A DNA stretch of 32,803 nt. It comes from Pseudomonadales bacterium (GTDB taxonomy: Bacteria > Pseudomonadota > Gammaproteobacteria > Pseudomonadales > Azotimanducaceae). How positions within the stretch are numbered: the stretch's first letter is position 1; each line of letters starts with the position of its first letter. Under the pieces are notes generated by a model. It saw nothing but the letters and a program-made list of their open reading frames with translations. It ran no database searches and had not been told where the DNA came from. The stretch is taken from NCBI GenBank assembly GCA_028277965.1, contig JANQFF010000027.1:1-32803 (forward strand), written 5' to 3'. The position numbers were made by a program, and so were the translations under genes. Below are positions 15,850-22,611 of the stretch, piece after piece.

Positions 15850-17056
15850 TCGCCCACTTGAAGGCCTGAAAATCCTCGACTTCACCCACGTCCTTGCCGG
15901 TCCTTTCGGGACACGGGTGTTAGGTGATCTTGGAGCAGACGTGGTCAAGGTCAACTCGGCATCCAGGGGCGGGGTCAACGCGCCTGAGAGCCCCTACTAC
16001 ATCATGTGGAACCGCAACAAGCGGGCGTTGTCGCTCGACATGAGCAACGAGGCTGGCCAGCAGATTGCCCTGGACCTGGCTGTCAAAGCGGACGTCGTCA
16101 TCGACAATTTTTCGGTGGGTGTGCTTGATCGGTGGGGTCTTGGTTACGAGAGAGTCCAGGAAACGAATCCGGGGGTGATCTACGTGCAGATGTCGGGTAT
16201 GGGTGATAACGGTCCCTGGTCTGACTTCGTGACATACGCGCCGACCATCCACGCTGTTTGCGGTCTCACGCACCTGACCGGAGTACCTGGCCGTGAGGAT
16301 ATCGGTGTCGGTTATTCATACAACGATCACCAATCCGGTTTGCATGGAACTGTTGCCGTTCTTGCCGCGCTGGTGGCTCGCAGGCGAACCGGGCGTGGCC
16401 AGCGTGTGGATATGTCCCAGTTCGAGGTTGGTGCCAATTTCTGTGGACCTGCTCTTCTTGACTATCTTGCGAATGGCGTTGCAGCCAGATCGTGTGCTAA
16501 CAAGTTACCGTACGATCAGGCAGCGCCGCACAATGTCTATCGCTGTGCACCCGCAGAAACTGAGTCGGTTGCAGATGAGCGGTGGCTCGCAATAGCTTGC
16601 ATGACGGATGAACACTGGCGGAACCTGAGAGTAGCGATGGGGGATCCGGATTGGGCTCAGGACACCTCCCTGAAAAACGTCGAAGGGCGGATCGCAAATG
16701 AAGCGCTCATTGATCAGAACATCGCCGGGTGGCTGGCGGACAAGGATGACTATGAAATGATGGATCTGCTCCAAAAAGCCGGGGTCCCGGCCGGTGTGGT
16801 GCAGAATGGTGCGGATCTACAGGAACGCGACCCCCAATTCGAGCTCTCGGATTACCTGATCGAGCTCGATGATCCGCTCCCCGTTATTGGGCCAACGTTT
16901 GCAGATCGTTTACCGATACGTTTTTCCCGGACACCGTGTAACGAATACACAAGGGTACGTACTCTCGGCGAAGACAACGAGGCGGTGCTGCGCGATTGGC
17001 TTGGCAGCAGCGATGATGAAATCCAACAAGCGACCGAACGAGGCGCACTGAACTGA
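15842..17056 (+). CDS. Class III CoA-transferase (CaiB/BaiF family), second of a pair
   Basis: The 404-aa protein starts PLEGLKILDFTHVLAGPFGTRVLGDLGADVVKV, the canonical family N-terminus. It has NRNKRALSLDM, VQMSGMGDNGPWSDFVTYAPTIHAVCGLT and RTGRGQRVDMSQFEVG. Glu195 stands at the formate-CoA-transferase Asp169 position, while the Asp of VDM resembles the racemase-type aspartate; both are by-eye alignments. The ATG overlaps the previous stop region by 8 nt, so the long upstream extension of the open frame is not coding. The SDR follows 9 nt after the stop. Paired CaiB-type subunits are known for benzylsuccinate CoA-transferase BbsEF, a plausible model here. The substrate is unknown. Confidence 0.9.
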   Translation: MSSRPLEGLKILDFTHVLAGPFGTRVLGDLGADVVKVNSASRGGVNAPESPYYIMWNRNKRALSLDMSNEAGQQIALDLAVKADVVIDNFSVGVLDRWGLGYERVQETNPGVIYVQMSGMGDNGPWSDFVTYAPTIHAVCGLTHLTGVPGREDIGVGYSYNDHQSGLHGTVAVLAALVARRRTGRGQRVDMSQFEVGANFCGPALLDYLANGVAARSCANKLPYDQAAPHNVYRCAPAETESVADERWLAIACMTDEHWRNLRVAMGDPDWAQDTSLKNVEGRIANEALIDQNIAGWLADKDDYEMMDLLQKAGVPAGVVQNGADLQERDPQFELSDYLIELDDPLPVIGPTFADRLPIRFSRTPCNEYTRVRTLGEDNEAVLRDWLGSSDDEIQQATERGALN

Positions 17057-17065
17057 GGATTGTAT

Positions 17066-17863
17066 ATGGGTATTCTGGACGGCAGGGTGGCGGTGGTTAC
17101 CGGTGCCAGTAAGGGTATAGGTAAGGGTATTGTCGAAGGTTTGTGCGAAGCTGGCGCCACAGTTTACTTTACGGGGCGTACCCAGAGTTTTGACGATCCG
17201 CCGGCGCCGATGACACTTCAGGCAACCGAAGTGTCAGCGAACGCGCTGGGTGGGAAAGCCATCCCGGTTTGTGTCGATCACAATAACGACGAGGAAGTGG
17301 AAGCGCTCTTCAAATGGGTCGGGGAAGAACAGGGGCGTCTCGATATTCTCGTGAACAACGTTTACCAGATCCCTGATCCACCGGCGATGGGGAAAGGTTT
17401 CTGGGAGCATCCCGTGTCGGTCTGGGACGATCAGTGTGGTGTGGGCCTGCGTGGCTACTACGTGGCGTCGGTGTTTGCCGCGCCCATGATGGTACGGCAG
17501 GGAAGTGGCCTCATCGTCAACATTTCCTCACGCGGGGGCCGGGAGTACGTGTTCAGCGCATCCTACGGCGTGGGCAAAGCGGGCGTGGACCGGATGGCCC
17601 AGGACTTTGCGGTAGAACTCAGAGAGCACAACGTCGCTGCGGTGTCGGTTTCACCGTCCAAGGTCAAAACCGAGTTCATCCTCGACATGGTGGAACAGGG
17701 GAAAATGCAGCTGGATGAAGAACAGGCCCAGTCGGTGCGGTTCTCGGGTCGATGTGTAGCAGCGCTCGCGACAGCGCCCGACCTCATGGAGCGCAGTGGT
17801 GGGATCTACACGGTGAATGAACTGGCTGAAGTCTACGGATTCACAGATCCTGATCGGGATTAA
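17066..17863 (+). CDS. SDR-family oxidoreductase, DHRS1-like
   Basis: The 265-aa protein has TGASKGIG (12-19), a modified NNAG motif NNVY (97-100), Ser154/155, and Tyr167 with Lys171 in SASYGVGKAG. The stretch GFWEHPVSVWDDQCGVGLRG closely parallels the human DHRS1 region AFWETPASMWDDINNVGLRG, and the preceding LCEAGATVYFTGR is also DHRS1-like. DHRS1-type enzymes reduce steroids and various carbonyls with NADPH. GAGGA lies 7 nt before the ATG; a TTG 6 nt earlier is less likely. It is the last gene of the marR-CoA-transferase operon and its stop overlaps the convergent gene's stop by 3 nt (shared TTAA). Confidence 0.9.
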   Translation: MGILDGRVAVVTGASKGIGKGIVEGLCEAGATVYFTGRTQSFDDPPAPMTLQATEVSANALGGKAIPVCVDHNNDEEVEALFKWVGEEQGRLDILVNNVYQIPDPPAMGKGFWEHPVSVWDDQCGVGLRGYYVASVFAAPMMVRQGSGLIVNISSRGGREYVFSASYGVGKAGVDRMAQDFAVELREHNVAAVSVSPSKVKTEFILDMVEQGKMQLDEEQAQSVRFSGRCVAALATAPDLMERSGGIYTVNELAEVYGFTDPDRD

Positions 17864-18558
17864 GAGGCACTGCCCTCCGGTACCAATCGGATAGCGTCCG
17901 GATAGAGGTTGGCCAGGTATTGGGTATCCTCACCCCTTTTGTACCGGAAATCGCAATGACTTGCGCCCGTTGCAATCGTTCCGGTGCGACGCAGGCCCAA
18001 GTTGCCCTGGTCGCTCGCAACATCGTCATACGCACACATGTATGGAACCAGTTCCATGGCATCGTGTTGGGAAAACACGTGGCAGATGGCGCAGGATTTG
18101 ATGTTGTAGCCGAAGTCGAACTCTTCGCCGTCACCTTCCAGGAGCTCAATTTCGAATTCACCGGGATGGGTTTTGGGTGCATCCGCAGCTCCCAGCGTCT
18201 CGCTTATTTCATCGTCCAATTCATCTTCACCATCCGCGGCTGCTTCTGCAGCGGATGGTTGGGGCCTCATACTCGATAACTTCACGTATCTTGCGCCGTA
18301 GTCGTGGACGTTTACGTTCTGTGTCCTCAGATGCATGTACAGACTCAGGACAGAGGCGCAGATGAACATGGCATAAGCCACTGGGTTTTGGGGTTTGTCC
18401 AGATAAGGCATGCCACGGGCGACCTCGTCCAGATTCGACAATGCCGCTTCCAACGCCTCCTCAGGGGTGTCGACGAATTCAGCTGCGAGTAACTTCAGCA
18501 TCTCGCGTGATTGTTCAAAGTAGCCGTGCAGAACGGCTATGCCTTCGGAATCTGCCAT
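17860..18558 (-). CDS. ATC-hydrolase-family protein (L-2-amino-thiazoline-4-carboxylate hydrolase-like)
   Basis: The 232-aa protein has an N-terminal helical half and a variable acidic linker rich in Ala, Glu and Asp (about residues 100-125). The C-terminal core reads FGYNIKSCAICHVFSQHDA, MELVPYMCAYDD and GASHCDFRYKRG. The C-xx-C, CxxD and final G-x-x-x-CDFR pattern is characteristic of the ATC hydrolase family, named from Pseudomonas cysteine-forming thiazoline degradation. Most members have unknown roles, so the substrate is uncertain. AGAGGAG precedes the ATG. It is downstream of an HSD17B4-like SDR on the same strand, with a REPIN between, and convergent with the CoA-transferase operon. 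Confidence 0.7.
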   Translation of the reverse strand: MADSEGIAVLHGYFEQSREMLKLLAAEFVDTPEEALEAALSNLDEVARGMPYLDKPQNPVAYAMFICASVLSLYMHLRTQNVNVHDYGARYVKLSSMRPQPSAAEAAADGEDELDDEISETLGAADAPKTHPGEFEIELLEGDGEEFDFGYNIKSCAICHVFSQHDAMELVPYMCAYDDVASDQGNLGLRRTGTIATGASHCDFRYKRGEDTQYLANLYPDAIRLVPEGSAS

Positions 18559-18573
18559 CTCATTTCTCCTCTG

Positions 18574-18643
18574 GTATCGCGGCTAAAGCCGCTCCTACAG
18601 AAGTAGTTAGTTTCCTCTGTAGGAGCGGCTTTAGCCGCGATTC
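18574..18643. repeat. REPIN between two minus-strand genes
   Basis: Left arm TATCGCGGCTAAAGCCGCTC runs to CTACAG and right arm TGTAGGAGCGGCTTTAGCCG runs to CGATT, with spacer AAGTAGTTAGTTTCCTC. Heads face inward. It adjoins the stop codon of the HSD17B4-like SDR and the ribosome-binding region of the ATC-hydrolase-like gene. Confidence 0.9.
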
Positions 18644-18644
18644 T

Positions 18645-19547
18645 TTAATCGTTCGCCAGGTGCGGGTTCTTCTGGATCGACTTGAACGTTGACGATGTTC
18701 CCGTTGGATACTCTGCGTCCGTGAAGTCGTTGATCGCTTCCCATTGATCCGCCACATCGTCCACAGAGAATCCCGCAGGATCGAAGTAGCTGCCTTGGCT
18801 GCGCTCCCAGCGGACACGTGAAATCCATCCGGCTCCGACCTCAAAGAGATCACCCGACGAAGTGCAGTCTTCATGGCATAACCACGCGACCAATGGGCTG
18901 ACGACCTCCGGTTTAAGGAGTTCCATGGCTTCCTCATCCATCACGGTGCCCATGAGCCTCGAGGCGGCAATGGGGGCGATTGTGTTCGACTGGATGCCTT
19001 TGGCGCGTCCCTCTATCGCGATTGTCTGGGACAGGCCGTGGAGCGCAAGCTTGCACGCGCTGTAATTCGCTTGTCCGAAGTTTCCGTAGATGCCTGCTGC
19101 GGACGTGGTCATGACAAACCGCCCGTAGCCCGCCTCACGCATTCGCTGGAAAGCAGCCTGACTGACTTTGTATGCGCCCTGCAGGTGGACCTGGTAGACA
19201 AGGTCCCAATCCTCATCGGTCATCTTGTGGAGTGACTTGTCGCGCAGTATCCCTGCGTTGTTCACGACGATGTCTACACGTCCGAAAGTGTCCATGGCGC
19301 ATTGGACGATCTTTTCGCCATCTGTCACGGAGTCTCCGTTAGCGACAGCGTCGCCACCGCTCGCCTTGATTTCTGCAACCATGGCTTCAGCCACGGTTTC
19401 ATCCGAGCCCGTGCCATCTCCGCTGCCGCCCAGATCGTTGACGACTACCCGCGCGCCAAGGCTGCCGAAGAGGCGGGCATGTGACGCCCCCAATCCGTTA
19501 CCTGCACCGGTGACAATGGCTACCCTTTCGGAAAAATCTAATCCCAT
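18645..19547 (-). CDS. SDR-family dehydrogenase, HSD17B4 / MFE-2 N-domain-like
   Basis: The 300-aa protein shows TGAGNGLG (13-20), NDLGGSGDGTGSD, NNAG (96-99), Ser149, and Tyr162 with Lys166 in ANYSACK. The glycine-rich NDLGGSxxGxG loop and the long C-terminal tail after GWISRVRWERSQG are hallmarks of the dehydrogenase domain of peroxisomal multifunctional enzyme type 2 and its bacterial homologues. These oxidise (3R)-hydroxyacyl-CoA esters in beta-oxidation or steroid side-chain breakdown. The hydratase and SCP2 domains of the eukaryotic protein are absent, as in bacteria. The ATG is preceded only by a weak GTGGGA site. An alternative longer frame runs into the divergent sulfatase promoter and is rejected. 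Confidence 0.9.
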   Translation of the reverse strand: MGLDFSERVAIVTGAGNGLGASHARLFGSLGARVVVNDLGGSGDGTGSDETVAEAMVAEIKASGGDAVANGDSVTDGEKIVQCAMDTFGRVDIVVNNAGILRDKSLHKMTDEDWDLVYQVHLQGAYKVSQAAFQRMREAGYGRFVMTTSAAGIYGNFGQANYSACKLALHGLSQTIAIEGRAKGIQSNTIAPIAASRLMGTVMDEEAMELLKPEVVSPLVAWLCHEDCTSSGDLFEVGAGWISRVRWERSQGSYFDPAGFSVDDVADQWEAINDFTDAEYPTGTSSTFKSIQKNPHLAND

Positions 19548-19595
19548 GCGAATCCCACTTATCGGATGAAAAGAGAATTGTACTATCGCGCGTTG

Positions 19596-19631
19596 CTTTC
19601 GCGGCACCCCTGCCGGATGATCACGCGAAAG
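19596..19631. repeat. Imperfect cruciform with a conserved GGCAcccTGCC hairpin
   Basis: Outer arms CTTTCGCG (19596-19603) and CGCGAAAG (19624-19631) enclose GGCACCCCTGCCGGATGA. The inner hairpin GGCA-CCCC-TGCC and its flanks (TTCGCGGCAyCCCTGCCGG) recur at 29649, so it is a second dispersed palindromic repeat family. It lies between divergent SDR and sulfatase genes. Confidence 0.55.
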
Positions 19632-19662
19632 AGAAGTATGAGTTCGGGAAAAAGGTAAACAG

Positions 19663-21315
19663 ATGAAGTGGGTAGCTGGTATCGCGATAGCGATCGCCGT
19701 GTTGTTGGGCGTCGGCTGGATTTTCAGAGCGGAAATTGCCTTGTTTGGCGTGAACCGTATGATCGCTTCGCAGCAGGAAATCGGGCCAACCCGGGAAATC
19801 AATTGGTCCACGGGGGCAGATTCAGAGGGGCGAGGCGCTGCAGACCGTCCACCTAACATCGTGCTGATCCTGGCAGATGACCTGGGATGGAACGACATCT
19901 CCATGAACGGCTCGAATCCGACCACCCAAACGCCGCATATCGACGCGCTGGCGGCAGGTGGAGTGACGTTCTCCCAGGGTTATGCTGCCAATGGTACCTG
20001 TGCTCCCTCACGGGCAGCTCTCATGTCAGGGCGGTACGGTACCCGCTTTGGTTTTGAGTTTACTCCGACGCCACCGGGCTTCATGCCTGTGGTTGGCCTT
20101 GTCAGCGGTACGAGGGATCGTCCACTCGCACCACCAGGCGTAACGAACACGGAGGCATCCAGCCTCGGTTTAGGCGAGATGGGTATGCCGCCTTCGGAGA
20201 TCACGCTTGCGGAACTGCTGGCTGATCAGGGCTATCACACGGTTCATATCGGTAAGTGGCACCTGGGTGGTGAAAACGGTATGGCAGCCCATGACCAGGG
20301 ATTTGCTGAGAGTCTGCTCATGGCCAGTGGTCTGTATGGAAGGCGCGATGACGAGAATGTGATCCAGGCCAGGCAGGATTTCGATCCAATTGACCGGTTT
20401 CTCTGGGCTGCTCTCAACTTTGCCGCGAGCTTCAACGGTGGTCCTGCGTTCGAGCCGCCAAAGTATCTGACGGACTACTACACGGACGAGGCAGTCAAAG
20501 TCATTGAAGCCAACAAAGATCGTCCGTTCTTCCTGTACCTGGCGCACTGGGCACCGCACACGCCCCTGCAGGCGGCTCGTGAAGACTATGAAGCCCTGTC
20601 ACATATAGAACTGCACCGGGAACGCGTTTATGCCGCAATGATCCGCTCCCTTGACCGGGGTGTAGGCCGCGTCATGGAAGCCCTCGAAGCAAACGGCCTG
20701 GATGAAAACACGCTTGTGATGTTCACGTCCGACAACGGTGGTGCAGGGTACATTGGCCTCCCGGATGTGAATGACCCGTACCGGGGCTGGAAAATAACGT
20801 TGTTCGAGGGCGGGATACGGGCGCCGTTCCTGGCACGCTGGCCAGCCGGGCTACCCGCAGGAGCGACGTACGATGCTCCGGTACATCACTTTGATATGTA
20901 CGCCACAGCGGCTGCAGCGGCAGGCGCTGATATGCCGGGCGATCGCGTGATTGATGGGGTGGACCTTGCGCCCTATGTAACTGGTGCTCAGACAGGGGTG
21001 CCCCATGACTATCTCTTCTTCCGCAGTGGCGCTGCCCAGGCGGTCAGGGATGAGCGCTGGAAACTGATGGTCAGTGCGCCACAAGGCCTGCCCCGAAAAG
21101 AGTGGCTCTTCGATCTCACAAAAGATGGCGAATGGACCGATATTCTCACCGAGTATCCTGCCGAAGCCGACCGGTTGCGTGCGGTGCTTGAATCCCACAA
21201 CAGTGAGCAGGCGGAGCCCCGCTGGCCCTGGACTTCAACGACAGCGACGAATGTTGATCGTGACCTGTCCCAGGAGGATCAGCCGGGTGACGAATTTGCT
21301 TACTGGAGCAACTAG
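19663..21315 (+). CDS. Membrane-anchored arylsulfatase-family sulfatase
   Basis: The 550-aa protein has an N-terminal membrane helix or uncleaved signal (residues 4-20) placing the catalytic domain in the periplasm. The type I sulfatase core begins PPNIVLILADDLGWNDIS with the metal aspartates. The formylglycine motif is CAPSRAALMSGRYG with Cys113, the residue oxidised by formylglycine-generating enzyme. HIGKWHLGG, the second metal set FTSDNGG and the late FEGGIRAPFLARWP are all present. Length is usual for the family. It hydrolyses a sulfate ester, possibly a sulfated polysaccharide or steroid, but the substrate cannot be read out. A weak AAAGGT site precedes the ATG. A small membrane-protein gene follows 47 nt downstream. 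Confidence 0.93.
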   Translation: MKWVAGIAIAIAVLLGVGWIFRAEIALFGVNRMIASQQEIGPTREINWSTGADSEGRGAADRPPNIVLILADDLGWNDISMNGSNPTTQTPHIDALAAGGVTFSQGYAANGTCAPSRAALMSGRYGTRFGFEFTPTPPGFMPVVGLVSGTRDRPLAPPGVTNTEASSLGLGEMGMPPSEITLAELLADQGYHTVHIGKWHLGGENGMAAHDQGFAESLLMASGLYGRRDDENVIQARQDFDPIDRFLWAALNFAASFNGGPAFEPPKYLTDYYTDEAVKVIEANKDRPFFLYLAHWAPHTPLQAAREDYEALSHIELHRERVYAAMIRSLDRGVGRVMEALEANGLDENTLVMFTSDNGGAGYIGLPDVNDPYRGWKITLFEGGIRAPFLARWPAGLPAGATYDAPVHHFDMYATAAAAAGADMPGDRVIDGVDLAPYVTGAQTGVPHDYLFFRSGAAQAVRDERWKLMVSAPQGLPRKEWLFDLTKDGEWTDILTEYPAEADRLRAVLESHNSEQAEPRWPWTSTTATNVDRDLSQEDQPGDEFAYWSN

Positions 21316-21362
21316 GACATGAGCCTGTCCACCTCCCTTACAGTCCCTTGCGGAGTGTTTGC

Positions 21363-21662
21363 ATGACAGTCTGGATCAAGCGCTTGTTGGCGGTGATAGT
21401 TGTGCTTCCGGGGCTGCTGTTTGTGATCATGGGTCTGAGATGGCTGATCGCCCCGGCCGGCATTGCACCCTCGTTGGGGATGACAATCGATACCGGATTT
21501 GGACTCAGTAGCCAGGTCGGAATGTGGAAGCCCGACGAATGGCAGGCGATCGAAGGGCTACCTTCGTATGCACATGCGGTTAAAACCCACGCCGATATGC
21601 CTGAACCGCTTGAGCACTACGAAGCAATGATGAAGTACAACGACGAAGAGCGCCTTTACTGA
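21363..21662 (+). CDS. Small membrane protein with DUF4345-like N-terminus and unrelated tail (possible chimera)
   Basis: The 99-aa protein has one long hydrophobic helix (about residues 6-27), then LRWLIAPAGIAPSLGM and GFGLSSQVG. The order WLxxPxGxAxxLGM followed by G.SSQxG is what I recall from the first third of DUF4345-type four-helix membrane proteins. In those, SSQxG is followed by more membrane helices. Here it is followed by a polar tail beginning MWKPDEWQAIEGLPSY and ending YNDEERLY, with no further helix. An internal deletion fusing two genes, or a distinct small family, would both fit. GCGGAG lies 8 nt before the ATG, so translation is plausible, and it probably shares a transcript with the sulfatase. 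Confidence 0.6.
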   Translation: MTVWIKRLLAVIVVLPGLLFVIMGLRWLIAPAGIAPSLGMTIDTGFGLSSQVGMWKPDEWQAIEGLPSYAHAVKTHADMPEPLEHYEAMMKYNDEERLY

Positions 21663-21703
21663 AACGCGAGGCCAGGCTGATGCCTCGATTGGCGTGACAA
21701 GAT

Positions 21704-22213
21704 TCAGTCCAAAGAGGCGAGCATCTTGTTATAAGCGTCGCGGGTTTCCACGAAACGTTCGAACGGGAAGTTGATCGGCACACCTTCGAGCGCGCCAATC
21801 AGCATCATCAGGTGGGCTTCGAAACCTGCGCAGGAACGCGCGATGTCTTCATCCAGGGGTGTGCTCAGATGCATGGTCAACCGACACCCGCCGTCCACCG
21901 GATCGAGTTCAAATCGTAACGGCCGCAGCGGCTCACCGGGACCGCTCCAGGAATACTCGATGACTTTTTCTGGTTCGCATGCGGTGACTTCGCTGTCGAT
22001 GACGATACCGCTGTCCACAAAGTCAAGTTTCGCACGACCGCCGACACTGAGTTCAAGCGTGCCCGGTGCCAGCCAGTCGACGAACTTGTCGGGCTCGGTG
22101 AGTATGGCCCAGACTGCGGTTGTATCGTGGTCGAGAACCCGTTCCAGCTGCGCTTCATAACGATCATCGCTGCGGGCGATGACGCCGAGATCTTCGTTGT
22201 CTGTATCGGTCAT
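21704..22213 (-). CDS. SRPBCC / AHSA1-type START-like domain protein
   Basis: The 169-aa protein has YEAQLERVLDHDTTAVWAILTEPDKFVDWLAPG near the N-terminus, ELSVGGRAKLDF, and PEKVIEYSWSG, the strand order of the Hsp90-ATPase-activator-homologue-1 branch of SRPBCC proteins. These are helix-grip cavities binding hydrophobic ligands; bacterial members have mostly unknown roles. The start ATG overlaps the stop of the preceding 84-aa gene as ATGA, so the two are translationally coupled. It is convergent with the small membrane protein gene. Confidence 0.85.
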   Translation of the reverse strand: MTDTDNEDLGVIARSDDRYEAQLERVLDHDTTAVWAILTEPDKFVDWLAPGTLELSVGGRAKLDFVDSGIVIDSEVTACEPEKVIEYSWSGPGEPLRPLRFELDPVDGGCRLTMHLSTPLDEDIARSCAGFEAHLMMLIGALEGVPINFPFERFVETRDAYNKMLASLD

Positions 22214-22467
22214 CAGTTGTTGTTTTCTGGTTGGGAGAGTTCGCCGCTGTTGCTATCAACGAACCAGGGTGGATTGTCCTGTGGCTCAGGGTCGCGACCA
22301 CGCACACGGTATTCTTCGTCGATTGCGTAGTAGAAGAGCCAGCCGTCAGACTGGTTCTTCGTAAATTCGTCGTAAACGACCTGGGGTGGCCGGTTGGGCC
22401 AGTCGAGATCTGTTTCGTTAATGCGTTCTTCGACTAACCGCAGGGCTTCTGATTTTGTGATGGACAT
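22213..22467 (-). CDS. Small YrhB/Imm35-like domain protein
   Basis: The 84-aa protein reads SEALRLVEERINE at the N-terminus, then QSDGWLFYYAI and a C-terminal NPPWFVDSNSGEL. An amphipathic helix, a GWxFxY strand, and a P-x-x-VD-x-x-x-G-E ending are the pattern of YrhB/Imm35-type domains, found in immunity proteins and in YrhB. No toxin gene is adjacent, so an immunity role is not supported. The ATG at 22465-22467 was chosen because earlier in-frame starts run into REP sequence. It overlaps the SRPBCC gene by 1 nt. Family call moderate, function unknown. Confidence 0.6.
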   Translation of the reverse strand: MSITKSEALRLVEERINETDLDWPNRPPQVVYDEFTKNQSDGWLFYYAIDEEYRVRGRDPEPQDNPPWFVDSNSGELSQPENNN

Positions 22468-22538
22468 GCGCTTTATTGCAGCGCCCGGTGTGACGCGGGT
22501 CCATAAGGAGTTCCGCGTAAACCGGTATGAAATGGAAA

Positions 22539-22611
22539 GAATCGCGGCTAAAGCCGCTCCCACATAAGGTAGTGAGCATTGCACTGTGGGAGCGGCTTTA
22601 GCCGCGATTCT
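22539..22611. repeat. REPIN with matching substitutions in both arms
   Basis: Left arm GAATCGCGGCTAAAGCCGCT runs to CCCACA and right arm TGTGGGAGCGGCTTTAGCCG runs to CGATTC. Both arms have the GTAGG head changed to GTGGG in complementary fashion, so pairing between the arms is preserved. It lies against the stop codon of the M3 peptidase gene. Confidence 0.9.

Noticed and set aside
19548-19925. 126-residue N-terminal extension of the HSD17B4-like SDR
   Set aside because: It runs antisense into the sulfatase start and is unlike any SDR; homology begins at the ATG at 19545-19547.
22213-22467. Toxin-immunity module
   Set aside because: Only a weak Imm35/YrhB resemblance, and no toxin, secretion or recombination gene is adjacent.
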